Below, in pieces: positions 1 to 7,850 of a DNA stretch of 64,000 nucleotides (positions are counted from its first letter, which is position 1; each line of letters begins with the position of its first letter). The translations under genes and the position numbers were made by a program. Source of the stretch: Enhygromyxa salina (GTDB taxonomy: Bacteria; Myxococcota_A; Polyangia; Nannocystales; Nannocystaceae); the NCBI RefSeq assembly GCF_002994615.1, contig NZ_PVNK01000190.1:1-64000 (forward strand), written 5' to 3'. The notes below the pieces were generated by a model that searched no databases, was not told the DNA's origin, and saw only the letters and a list, made by a program, of their open reading frames with translations.

Positions 1-700
1 GTCGAGCTGGGGCCAGACGCTCGTGCTTCGGGCCACGATCGAGCAGCCGCAGGGCGACGCCTACGTCGGCCACGGCCTGGCTCCCCTGATCGTGTTCGCC
101 GACCCGGGCGACGGCGACGGCGACGGCCAGTGCACTTACCCCACGGGCGCGGTCGAGCCGATGGCTCTCGGCGAGGTCCTGACGCCCTACTCATGGCCGA
201 GCGCGATCCACGGTGACGGCAGGATCACGTCCCTCGATCTTCAGCACGTCCCGTGCGCGAGCGACGAGGTCATCGACTGGAGCCCGCACGAGGTCCTGGT
301 CTTCATCTCGATACCCGCGTGGTGACCAGCTTGCGTCTCGCACACCAGTTCGGTCGTGCAAGTGGAGCAGCAGATCCTCGACGCGGGCGCAGAGATCGTC
401 TGGGTCCTCGAGCAAGACTCCTTCTTGCAGCCCGGCACCGCCGAGGGCTGCCGGGACTTCCTCGACGGGGCCGGGAGCACCCTGGGTTGGTGCGTGGGCG
501 ACAGCGAGACCCAGCCGATGCCGGGCACCTTCGACAACTCACCGTTCAGCGTCGGCCGCGGCTTCGACATCATCGTGCCGCGGCAGACGATGGCGATCGC
601 GTTCACGACCAACCACGGGACGCCGGGCGGCAACGAGAACATCAGCGGCGAAGAGCTGCTGGCCGAGATCATCGCGGTCATCGAGGGCCTCGACCCCTGA
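1..700 (+). CDS. Thioredoxin/redoxin-fold protein, probable selenoprotein (5' end outside window)
   Basis: The reading frame is open from the window edge, meets one UGA at 323-325, and continues in the same frame for 124 codons to a UGA at 698-700. The local reading is V-F-I-S-I-P-A-W-[UGA]-P-A-C-V-S-H, so the stop sits exactly where the first Cys of a thioredoxin-type W-C-P-A-C motif belongs, giving U-x-x-C. Codons on both sides keep the same protein-like composition: before it a domain with a GDGDGDG linker and a hydrophobic strand VLVFISIP, after it a typical redoxin second half (EIVWVLEQDS, strand, then helix at the end). A hairpin fitting a bacterial SECIS follows (separate entry). Known family role: thiol-disulfide exchange, probably extracytoplasmic. 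The alternative is a recent nonsense mutation or base-call error (TGC to TGA). No sel genes are in the window. Confidence 0.72.
330..362 (+). promoter_or_regulatory. Candidate bacterial SECIS hairpin
   Basis: Just after the in-frame UGA, GCAC (340-343) pairs with GTGC (356-359) and ACC (344-346) with GGT (352-354), closing a five-base loop AGTTC with one bulged C at 355. CTTGC (330-334) can alternatively pair with GCAAG (358-362) as an outer stem. The loop begins 21 bases after the UGA and has G as its second base, which agrees with the general bacterial SECIS model (short apical loop, G in the first two loop bases, about 16-37 bases from UGA). Pairing was read by eye only. Confidence 0.6.
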
Positions 701-831
701 CCGCGCCCTCTCGCCTCGCAAGACGGCGTGTGCGATCGACGACCGCGGCTCGCGCGGGCCCGGGACGCCGCTGGCGTGGCCCCTGGGTCGCGGAGCTGCG
801 CAGCTTGCTCGGCGCCGCTGACTCCAGGCTC

Positions 832-957
832 GCGGGGAGGCCCCGCGGGGACGCGGCGAAGCCTCCCAGGCTCGCGGCGAAGCCTCCCAGGCTCGCAGCG
901 AGCCCGCTCAGCTTCGCTCGGGACGACTTCAGGCTCGCGGCGAAGCCCCCCAGCTTC
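832..957. repeat. Six 21-bp tandem units in a 320-bp gene-free gap
   Basis: Between the redoxin gene and the acyl carrier protein gene, a 21-base unit close to gcggcgaagcctcccaggct recurs six times without a gap. Units two and three (853-873, 874-894) are identical; the first and the last three are diverged. Because 21 is a multiple of three, the array is open on both strands and yields artificial heptapeptide repeats. No start site or family match supports a gene here. The rest of 701-1020 shows no recognisable feature. Confidence 0.75.
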
Positions 958-1020
958 GGCGCCCTGCCCGAGTAGGCGCCGACGACGGTTCCTGCTACGG
1001 TCCGCGCGAGGACACCAACT

Positions 1021-1263
1021 GTGGCGGTCACCCGAGAAGCACTCCTGAAGTACCTGAGCAAGAAGACCCGCGCCGATCTGAGCAAGATCGACGACACCAC
1101 CGAGCTGTTCTCGAGCGGGATGGTCGACTCCTTCGCGATGGTCGACCTCCTGATGTGGCTCGAGAAGCAGACGGGGGCGCGGGTCAACCCCGACGACGTC
1201 AGCATCGACAACCTCGACTCGATCGAGCGCATCCTCGCCTACGCGGCGTCGCGCAAGCGCTGA
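1021..1263 (+). CDS. Acyl carrier protein
   Basis: An 80-residue acidic helical protein with the size and layout of an acyl or peptidyl carrier protein. The phosphopantetheine attachment site is read as V-D-S-F-A-M with Ser37. The family carries acyl groups as thioesters on the prosthetic arm. The GTG start is preceded by a GAGGA about nine bases upstream. It is followed after ten bases by a sulfotransferase, so the two are probably co-transcribed, which suggests that the carrier presents a substrate for sulfation or belongs to a small separate acyl-transfer pathway; neither is proved. There is no FAS or PKS gene next to it, so it is unlikely to be the housekeeping AcpP. Confidence 0.88.
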   Translation: MAVTREALLKYLSKKTRADLSKIDDTTELFSSGMVDSFAMVDLLMWLEKQTGARVNPDDVSIDNLDSIERILAYAASRKR

Positions 1264-1273
1264 GCAGGGCCAC

Positions 1274-2209
1274 ATGAGCGCAGCCTCAAGCTCCGGCACA
1301 GCCCCCGGTATCGTCGTGGTCGGCAGCCCGCGCTCGGGCACGACCTTGCTGCGCCGGGTCCTCGACGCCCACCCCAACATCGCGTGCCCGCCCGAGACCT
1401 ACCTGTTCGGCGCCGCGGCCCGCTTCCTCCACGCCGACGAGTTCGCGGCCGGGCTGCGCATCGGCGTGGTCGACGGCCTGTCCTTCGCGGGCTTCCCCGA
1501 GGACGAGGTGCTCGGGCGCCTGCGTGGGCTGGTGTTCGGCTTCCTCGAGGACTACGCCAAAAAGATCGGCAAGCCGCGCTGGGCCGAGAAGACCGCGTTT
1601 GACGCGTTCCACCTCGACGCGATCCGCCGCCTGTGCGAGGGCCACGTCAAGTTCGTGTGCATTCATCGCCACGGCCTCGACGTCGCGCTCTCGCTCGGCG
1701 ACCTGGTCGCCAAGACCGGCGGCTACGTCGACGAGCTCCACGCCTACATGCGCCGCTACCCCGAGCCGCTCGAGGCCATGGCGCGGGCGTGGGTCGACGC
1801 GGCCACCGCCGTGGCCGAGCTCGCCGAGGCCAGCGACGACGCGCTGAGCTTGCGCTACGAAGATCTGACCGCGGCACCCGAGGTCGAGCTGCGCCGGGTG
1901 TTCGAGTTCCTCGACGAGCCCTACGACGAGGAGCTCCTCGGTCGGGCGCTCGCGGGCACGGGCGGGGTCGGGTTCGGCGACTGGAAGACCTACGCCCGGG
2001 CCAAGGTCGATCGCTCGAGCGTCGGGCGCTGGAAGACCCTCCCGACCCCGGTGCAGGTCAAGCTCGCGGGGATCTGCAATCCCACCCTCGAGCGCCTCGG
2101 CTACGAGCCCGTCGAGACCGAAGACGAAGACGCCGAGGAGGCGCGCCGACGCTATGAGCTCGGTCTGCTGCTCAATCGGATGAAGCAAGACAAGGGCGAG
2201 GGCGAGTAG
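1274..2209 (+). CDS. Sulfotransferase family protein (PAPS-dependent)
   Basis: A 311-residue protein with the 5'-phosphosulfate binding loop G-S-P-R-S-G-T-T-L-L at residues 17-26, followed by D-A-H-P-N-I, as in bacterial Sulfotransfer_3-type enzymes. A segment H-R-H-G-L-D-V-A-L-S in the middle fits the 3'-phosphate binding region. The family transfers the sulfuryl group from PAPS to hydroxyls or amines of lipids, sugars or secondary metabolites. The C-terminus is highly acidic and charged. The gene directly follows the acyl carrier protein gene and is followed by a terminator-like palindrome, so the pair looks like a complete two-gene operon. The substrate cannot be told from sequence. Confidence 0.88.
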   Translation: MSAASSSGTAPGIVVVGSPRSGTTLLRRVLDAHPNIACPPETYLFGAAARFLHADEFAAGLRIGVVDGLSFAGFPEDEVLGRLRGLVFGFLEDYAKKIGKPRWAEKTAFDAFHLDAIRRLCEGHVKFVCIHRHGLDVALSLGDLVAKTGGYVDELHAYMRRYPEPLEAMARAWVDAATAVAELAEASDDALSLRYEDLTAAPEVELRRVFEFLDEPYDEELLGRALAGTGGVGFGDWKTYARAKVDRSSVGRWKTLPTPVQVKLAGICNPTLERLGYEPVETEDEDAEEARRRYELGLLLNRMKQDKGEGE

Positions 2210-2239
2210 CGCCGGGCTCGGCGCTCAGTCCTCAGTCGC

Positions 2240-2262
2240 CGACGGCGCCGTCGCGAATTTTT
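2240..2262 (+). terminator. Rho-independent terminator candidate
   Basis: A perfect 14-base palindrome (cgacggcgccgtcg) is followed after three bases by AATTTTT, 30 bases after the sulfotransferase stop codon. The T run is unusual in this GC-rich surrounding. Confidence 0.6.
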
Positions 2263-2349
2263 CGTCCGCGCGAGGCGCGGGCGTTCCATCGTTGCGTTTT
2301 CACGCGCGCGCCATCGACATCATGTTGAGTCTCCTGCCGAGGCGAATGC

Positions 2350-3939
2350 ATGAAGACGTCGATTGTGGTCTCTCTAATTGCCGCCGGGCTCACCGTCTCT
2401 TGCTCGACAACTCCCCCTGACGAGTTCAAGACGCCCGAGAGGACCGACGTCCGGGTCAGCGCCGCGGTCCAGGCTGACATCGAGGGGCTCGCGGGCGTGC
2501 GCCTCGCGCTCAACCCGACGATGACCTGTGAGGGCCACTGGGACGACGCCCAGGCCGAGGGGGTGGCCACGTGGGCGGAGGTCGTCGAACTCGATCGCAT
2601 GGTCTGGTCCGACGGCGCGCGGTCGAGCGAGGCGCCCAAGGGCTACACCGAGCTCCTGGCCGAGACCGTGTTCGTCGACGTGGACCCTGGCTGCTACGAG
2701 CTCTTCGCCCAGCCGGTTGACGCCGACGGCGAGCTGCTGTCTCGCTGCGTCGACAGCTCGAGCGAGATCACGGTCGAGGACCACGCCTCGCTGGCTCTGA
2801 GCCCGCAGATCCTGTGTGGTGAGACCCCGCGCATGGAGCTGAGCCCGGCCGAGGTCGAGGCCAACCTCGCGCCGGAGATCGACGCCCTGAAGGTCGCGTC
2901 GGTCGTCTCGCCCTGCGAGATCGTGAAGATCTGTGCGACGGCCCGCGACCCCGACTTCGACATGGTCGAGTTCGCCTGGCCCGAGCCCCTCGGCCTCGAC
3001 CAGGGCCCGGACGCGGCGTCGTGGCCGACGATCGTCTACCACGCGTTCAACGAAGATCGCTCGGTGACGCAGTGCATCGGGGTCCAGGCCGAGGCGGCCG
3101 GATCCTACGACGTGACGGTCAACGTCTACGACCTCGTCCGCCCGCGCGCCGATGAGCGACCGAGCCGGATCGAGGAGATGTACGGCGGTCTGTCGGTCGC
3201 GACCGAGTCCGTGGAGGTCGAGGCGAGCCTCGACTGCGCGCCGACCGGACGATCGGCGGTCATCCTCATGACCCTCGCCGACGCACCCAGCGCCCCGACC
3301 CTGATTGAGAACACCCTCGCGTGGCTGGTCGAGGACGGCCCCGCGGCGCCGCGGGTGCTCGTGGTCCTCGATGACAACCACCGTGGCGAGGACGAGGGCG
3401 AGGGCGAGTTCATCCTCCAGACCCTGCTCGACGCCGGCTACGCCAGCGACTACATGCTCGAGCCGCCGACCGGGCTCGAGTTCGAGAAGCTGAGCGAGAT
3501 CTACTCCGTCGTGTGGTTGGTCAACCCGAGCCACGGGATGGATGACGTCGACACCCACACCGCGCTGCTGCGCTTTCGTCAGCTCGGCGGCGGCGTGGTC
3601 CTGCAAGGCGACGACATCTCTCGCTTCCGGGCCAACCCGCGCTTCATGGAGCCGCTGACCTACCTCCGCTACGAGGGCAACGGGACCGTCGCCTGCGGCG
3701 AGTCGATCGAGGAGGGCGGCGAGACCTACCGCGTGAGCTTCTTCGAGACCGAGGGGGCGCACCCGGTGCTCGCGGGCCTCGAGGGCCAGAGCTTCTCCTA
3801 CGGGGGCGACATCGATCTGACCGAGCCCCGCGACCACGGCGAGCTGGTCCTGGCCTGGGCCAGCTACGAGTCGCCGGGCTGCGTCGTGCGCACGCCAGCG
3901 GTCGTCACCCTCGATCCCGACAAGCTGACTCCCTGGTAG
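2350..3939 (+). CDS. Lipoprotein with C-terminal ThuA/DUF4350-like domain, function unknown
   Basis: A 529-residue protein. The N-terminus M-K-T-S, a short hydrophobic stretch and L-T-V-S-C give a signal peptidase II site with Cys18, so it should be a lipoprotein. The first 300 residues contain several Cys and look like extracellular beta-rich domains (N-terminal part with many polar strands, then a region like an Ig/PKD fold around residues 180-270). The last 220 residues (from about 300) form an alpha/beta segment, L-V-V-L-D-D-N-H, G-V-V-L-Q-G-D-D, H-P-V-L-A-G-L, which resembles glutamine-amidotransferase-like ThuA/DUF4350 domains of secreted proteins. No enzyme motif can be assigned. Monocistronic as far as can be seen, downstream of a terminator. 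Confidence 0.8.
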   Translation: MKTSIVVSLIAAGLTVSCSTTPPDEFKTPERTDVRVSAAVQADIEGLAGVRLALNPTMTCEGHWDDAQAEGVATWAEVVELDRMVWSDGARSSEAPKGYTELLAETVFVDVDPGCYELFAQPVDADGELLSRCVDSSSEITVEDHASLALSPQILCGETPRMELSPAEVEANLAPEIDALKVASVVSPCEIVKICATARDPDFDMVEFAWPEPLGLDQGPDAASWPTIVYHAFNEDRSVTQCIGVQAEAAGSYDVTVNVYDLVRPRADERPSRIEEMYGGLSVATESVEVEASLDCAPTGRSAVILMTLADAPSAPTLIENTLAWLVEDGPAAPRVLVVLDDNHRGEDEGEGEFILQTLLDAGYASDYMLEPPTGLEFEKLSEIYSVVWLVNPSHGMDDVDTHTALLRFRQLGGGVVLQGDDISRFRANPRFMEPLTYLRYEGNGTVACGESIEEGGETYRVSFFETEGAHPVLAGLEGQSFSYGGDIDLTEPRDHGELVLAWASYESPGCVVRTPAVVTLDPDKLTPW

Positions 3940-3996
3940 CGGCTCGGCTCCGCGTGCTCTCGGCTGGCCCAGCGGCTATCATCGCCGAGCTCGCCC

Positions 3997-5700
3997 GTGT
4001 CCGTCCTTCGTACCATCGTCCACTCCTCGCGCGCGCTCGTGACCACGGCCAAGGACGCCGCGCGCTTCCGCGAGATCGCCCAGGTGTTCATGACCCACGG
4101 CTTCGGCTGGGTCGTGGCCCAGCTGCGGCTGCGGCGAGAGCTGCAGGTCGAGCACGAGGGCGAGGATCTCGGCCGCGCGGCGATGACCAGCCCCGACACG
4201 GGCAAGCGCCTGGTCAAGGCCCTGACCACGCTCGGGCCGACCTGGGTCAAGTTCGGGCAGATCCTGTCGACCCGGCCCGACGTGCTGCCCGCGGCGATCA
4301 TCGCCGAGCTCCAGACCCTGCAAGACGACGTCGAGCCGGTGCTCTTCGAGGACATCGACGGGCAGCTCCAGCGTCACCTCGGCAAGGACTGGCGGACCAA
4401 GTTCGAGTCCTTCAGCGAAGCGCCGCTGGCGTCGGCGAGCATCGGTCAGGTCCACGAGGCGACGCTCAACGACGGGACCCGCGTGGTCCTCAAGATCCAG
4501 CGCCCCGACATCCGCTCGAAGATCGAGAGCGACGTCAACATCCTGCACACGACCGCGGGCTACCTCGAAGAGGCCTTCGAAGAGGCCCACATCATGGACC
4601 TGCGCGGGATGGTCCGGGACTTCGCCAAGTCGCTCTCGCAGGAGCTCGACTACCGCGTCGAGGCCAACAACATGGAGCGCTTCCGGCGAAACTTCGCCGA
4701 CAGCGAGGACGTGCGGGTGCCCGAGATCTACCGCGAGCTCAGCACCGACTCGGTCCTGACCATGGAGTTCATCGAGGGCAAGAAGTTCGACGTCGTGATC
4801 GCCGAGGGCGAGGCGCCCGACGAGCTCGCCCGTCGCTACTTCAACGTCGCCTACAAGATGCTGTTCATCGACGGCTTCTTCCACGGCGATCTCCACCCGG
4901 GCAACGTGTTGTTGATGGACGACGGGCGCCTCGGCCTGCTCGACTGCGGGATGGTCGGGCGCCTCGCGCCGAGCCGCAAAGACAAGGTCGTCGACATCAT
5001 CCACGCGGTCATCAACGAAGATCTCGAGCAGCTCACGCGGACCTTCTACCAGCTCGGGATCCCGACCGTGCCCGTCGACTATGCCGCGTTCGAGAACGAC
5101 TGCGTGGCGATCGCCGAGCAGTACCTGATCGGCGTGCCGCTGTCGCAGATCGAGATCGGCGAGCTGTTTCAGCGCCTCGTCGAGGGCGCGTCGCGGCACT
5201 CGCTGCGGATGCCGACCGACTTCACGATGATGTTCAAGGCGATCATCACGACCGAGGGCCTGGCCAAGGCCATCGCCCCCGACGTCGATCCGATCGAGCT
5301 CGCCCGGCCCTTCATCACCCAGATGGTGACCGAGCGCTACAGCCCCGAGCGGCTCAAGGCCCAGGCGATCCGCGACCTCGTCGCGTTCTCGGGCATGGCC
5401 CGCAGCATCCCCAACACGGTGCCGATGCTGTTCGACGACCTGCAAGGCGGCAAGCTCGCCTTTGGGGTCAACGACAAGACCCTCGAGCTTCAGCACAAGG
5501 CCGCGGACTTTCGCGTCGGCCGAGCGATTCGGGCGGCGCTGTCGATCTCACTGTTGGTCTGCGGGACGGTGGTCATCGGCGTCGAGACCCTGCCGATCGC
5601 GTTCTCGGGCATCCCGTGGCTGAGCGTGGTGTTCTGGAGCCTGGCGCTGCTGTTCAACGCGACCCTGGTTCGACACAAGGGGCTGTTGCCGCGTGATTGA
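3997..5700 (+). CDS. ABC1/UbiB-family atypical kinase
   Basis: A 567-residue protein with all hallmarks of the ABC1 (ADCK/UbiB) kinase-like family: the N-terminal KxGQ signature K-F-G-Q (85-88) followed by S-T-R-P-D-V-L-P, the alanine-rich loop A-S-A-S-I-G-Q-V-H (145-153), the invariant Lys166, the catalytic loop H-G-D-L-H-P-G-N (296-303) and D-C-G (316-318) in place of DFG. Two hydrophobic helices at about 508-530 and 537-560 anchor it in the membrane. Members support ubiquinone or other isoprenoid lipid metabolism, probably by ATPase activity rather than protein phosphorylation. The GTG start gives a standard N-terminus. The next gene overlaps the end by eight bases, so the two are translationally coupled. 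Confidence 0.93.
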   Translation: MSVLRTIVHSSRALVTTAKDAARFREIAQVFMTHGFGWVVAQLRLRRELQVEHEGEDLGRAAMTSPDTGKRLVKALTTLGPTWVKFGQILSTRPDVLPAAIIAELQTLQDDVEPVLFEDIDGQLQRHLGKDWRTKFESFSEAPLASASIGQVHEATLNDGTRVVLKIQRPDIRSKIESDVNILHTTAGYLEEAFEEAHIMDLRGMVRDFAKSLSQELDYRVEANNMERFRRNFADSEDVRVPEIYRELSTDSVLTMEFIEGKKFDVVIAEGEAPDELARRYFNVAYKMLFIDGFFHGDLHPGNVLLMDDGRLGLLDCGMVGRLAPSRKDKVVDIIHAVINEDLEQLTRTFYQLGIPTVPVDYAAFENDCVAIAEQYLIGVPLSQIEIGELFQRLVEGASRHSLRMPTDFTMMFKAIITTEGLAKAIAPDVDPIELARPFITQMVTERYSPERLKAQAIRDLVAFSGMARSIPNTVPMLFDDLQGGKLAFGVNDKTLELQHKAADFRVGRAIRAALSISLLVCGTVVIGVETLPIAFSGIPWLSVVFWSLALLFNATLVRHKGLLPRD

Positions 5701-6511
5701 AGTCGCCAAGGTAAGCGTCGACGGCCTCGAGATTGCCTACCGCGAGTGCGGCGAGGGCCGCCCGGTCCTGCTGATCCACGGCTGGCCGACCTCGTCCTTT
5801 CTGTGGCGCAACGTGATGCCGGGCATCGCCGCGCACCGCCGGGTGATTGCGATCGACCTGCCGGGCTTCGGCGACTCGTCGAAGCCGCTCGACCGCAGCT
5901 ACAGCTTTCGCATGTACGAGCGCGTGCTCGACGGCTTCCTCGACGCGCTCTCGGTCGACGAACTCGGGCTGTGCGTTCACGACCTCGGCGGTCCGATCGG
6001 GCTGTACTGGGCGAGCCAAAACAGCGCCCGGATCGAGCGACTGGCGCTCTGCAACACGCTCGCGTACCCGGAGCTGTCGTGGGCCGCGAAGGCCTTCCTG
6101 GCCGCGACCGTGACCCCGGGCTTTCGCCGGGCGCTCACGAGCCAGTGGGGCCTCGCCCAGGCCCTGCGCCTCGGCGTCAGCGACCGCTCGCGCCTGCCGC
6201 CCGACGCGATCGAGGGCATCCAGCGGCCGTTTCAAACGGCCGCGGCCCGCAAGGCCCTGCTCGCCGCCGGTCGGGGGCTGAGCCAGGACGGGCTCGAGAC
6301 CATCGCGAGCTGGCTGCCGCGGGTCGACGTACCCGTGCGGATCATCTACGGGGCCCGCGACCGGATCTTGCCCGACATCCGCAAGACCGTGGACCGCCTG
6401 GTGCGCGACCTGCCCCAGGCCGAGGTCAGCGTATTCGACGATTGTGGGCACTTCCTTCAGGAGGAGCGGCCCGCAGAGCTCGGTGAGCTGCTCGGTCAAT
6501 TCTTCGAGTAG
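5693..6511 (+). CDS. Alpha/beta hydrolase, haloalkane dehalogenase-like
   Basis: A 272-residue alpha/beta hydrolase. The oxyanion region reads H-G-W-P-T-S-S-F-L-W-R-N (29-40) and the nucleophile elbow reads V-H-D-L-G-G (95-100), so the nucleophile is Asp97, not Ser. Asp in this place together with HGxPTSSxLWRN is characteristic of haloalkane dehalogenases and epoxide hydrolases. The acid D in G-A-R-D-R-I and the His in D-C-G-H-F complete the triad. It starts inside the end of the UbiB-like gene and is probably co-expressed. A true dehalogenase would need halide-binding Trp/Asn residues; Trp38 fits one of them, the position after HG is Trp rather than Asn, so the substrate class is uncertain. 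Confidence 0.88.
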   Translation: MIEVAKVSVDGLEIAYRECGEGRPVLLIHGWPTSSFLWRNVMPGIAAHRRVIAIDLPGFGDSSKPLDRSYSFRMYERVLDGFLDALSVDELGLCVHDLGGPIGLYWASQNSARIERLALCNTLAYPELSWAAKAFLAATVTPGFRRALTSQWGLAQALRLGVSDRSRLPPDAIEGIQRPFQTAAARKALLAAGRGLSQDGLETIASWLPRVDVPVRIIYGARDRILPDIRKTVDRLVRDLPQAEVSVFDDCGHFLQEERPAELGELLGQFFE

Positions 6512-6594
6512 GGGCCGCCCCCGCGCTTCGCGGTGGAATATGCTCGACGGACCCGTGCGTCCCGAGTCGAGCCGATGACCGCTGTCCCGCGCAG

Positions 6595-6911
6595 GTGTTC
6601 GGGCTCGGGGTCGAGGATCAGGACACCTTCTCGGCCAAGCTGACCTCGGCGAGGTGAGCCGCTCGGTCCGGCTGACGGCGGGGTTGATCCGCAAGGCCGC
6701 GCGCGAGCGTGACGCCCAATTGAAGAAGTTGCTCAAGGCGCAGGCGCGCAAGGGCAAAACGACCCTTTGACCGCGCCACCGTGCGCGGAGGGGTCGGTCC
6801 AGGCGTTCGCGAGCAACGCTTGCTTCGCGGCCTGCGACGACGCCCACCCCTGCGCGAGCGGTGTCTGTACGCCGTGGCAAGGCGGCGGCGTGTGCCTGGC
6901 TTCGGCCTGAG
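6595..6911 (+). pseudogene. Short remnants of genes in a 415-bp gap
   Basis: The gap between the hydrolase and the STAS-like gene has no intact gene, but two protein-like tails in different frames. One ends at 6770 with a charged helical tail (K-K-L-L-K-A-Q-A-R-K-G-K-T-T-L). The second ends at 6911 and has regularly spaced cysteines (P-P-C-A-E-G, A-C-F-A-A-C-D-D, P-C-A-S-G-V-C, G-V-C-L) like the C-terminal Cys-rich segment of secreted myxobacterial proteins. Neither has a start site or an upstream body. They look like leftovers of deleted genes; the call is tentative. Confidence 0.35.
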
Positions 6912-6926
6912 TCTGGCCCGCCGAGC

Positions 6927-7307
6927 TCAGGCCGAGTCCGCCAACCACGCCCGGGCTTCGTCGAGGTCGAGGAACACGCGGACCGGGAAGTCGAGGGTTG
7001 TCTCGGCGTAGGCCTGGTACATGCGCGAGATGCCGAAGTCGGCGGGCCGGGCGACGACGAGGGCGGTCTGGTCGGTGCCTCGAGCCCCGCGATGGGTGCG
7101 AATGAACTCGACGAATTGCTGGACCTCCCCGGGCCTGGGGTCGAGCTGGGCTTTTCTCAGGTCCCACAGGCTGGCCATCGGGGAGTGGTAGCCTGGCTCA
7201 GCGTAGAGCGCTGCGAGGGTCTCCCGGCCGATGGTGAGGGTCAGGGGCCCATCGACTCGGACGGTGGTCAGCCTCGCGTCTTCGTCGATGTTCCACTCCA
7301 CAGGCAT
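6927..7307 (-). CDS. SpoIIAA/STAS-like small protein
   Basis: A 126-residue protein starting M-P-V-E-W-N-I-D-E-D, with alternating strands and helices (T-T-V-R-V-D-G-P-L-T, F-V-E-F-I-R-T-H-R, Q-T-A-L-V-V-A-R, F-P-V-R-V-F-L-D-L-D-E-A-R-A-W-L). The layout fits the STAS/SpoIIAA-like family common in proteobacteria, whose members are cytosolic and often of unknown role. No phosphorylatable Ser in a DSSG context is visible, so a classical anti-sigma antagonist function is not supported. It is not in an operon with the downstream protease, which is separated by more than 500 bases. Confidence 0.75.
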   Translation of the reverse strand: MPVEWNIDEDARLTTVRVDGPLTLTIGRETLAALYAEPGYHSPMASLWDLRKAQLDPRPGEVQQFVEFIRTHRGARGTDQTALVVARPADFGISRMYQAYAETTLDFPVRVFLDLDEARAWLADSA

Positions 7308-7850
7308 CGCCGAGGCTCAGGGCTGGATCGCTCGCAGGTCAGTGTTGAGCACGGAGCCAGGGTACACCATCCGAACCCGGATGAACGTGCCGGACCACAC
7401 GGACGCCAGGGGAGGGGGCCCCGTGGCCGTCAGTGACTCTGTCACCCCCGGCCGCGAGCGGCCGGCCGGTCGGTCGCGGCGCTCTGTCCCTCGGTGGGCT
7501 GAGATGAGCTTCGCAATCGCCTGCGTGGACCCCTGGAAGGGGGCGTTAACGCAGTTTTGTACACCGCGGGCTGCCTGTGCTGAAACATGCACGAGTCGAC
7601 CCCGACCGTCGTCACCGGATGCCAGCGGGACGCCCAGCAGTCGCAGGCCTCGGCCCAGGTTTGGCCGGGTTTGGCCGGGCACGGCGATCGAGGGCCAACC
7701 ATCGAGCGAGACCATGGAGTCCCGCGCGACGATCGCCGCGGGACACCAAACAGAGCCACCAGCTGCGTCGTCTTCAAACGATCGCGTCTCATTGAAGAGG
7801 CCTGCCGGATCCCTCCGTGCGCCACCGAGGCCGTCGCCAACTCGAGTCAC
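7308..7850. other. 543-bp gap without a convincing gene
   Basis: Open frames exist on both strands, but none has a plausible start, a recognisable domain or consistent codon use. The middle holds one copy of a dispersed repeat (separate entry), and base composition around 7540-7570 is locally AT-richer (gttaacgcagttttgtaca). This reads as degenerate intergenic DNA. Confidence 0.6.
7427..7514 (-). repeat. Dispersed repeat, copy 1 (inverted relative to copy 2)
   Basis: Read on the minus strand, this stretch (gcgaagctcat, then cagcccaccgaggga, a purine-rich block, gaccggccgg, cggccg, gacagagtc) runs collinear with the stretch at 14985-15074 on the plus strand with scattered substitutions. Both lie in gene-free DNA. 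Confidence 0.65.

Noticed and set aside
7317..7850. 177-codon minus-strand open frame after the protease
   Set aside because: No signal, no domain, and it includes part of a dispersed repeat; likely non-coding.
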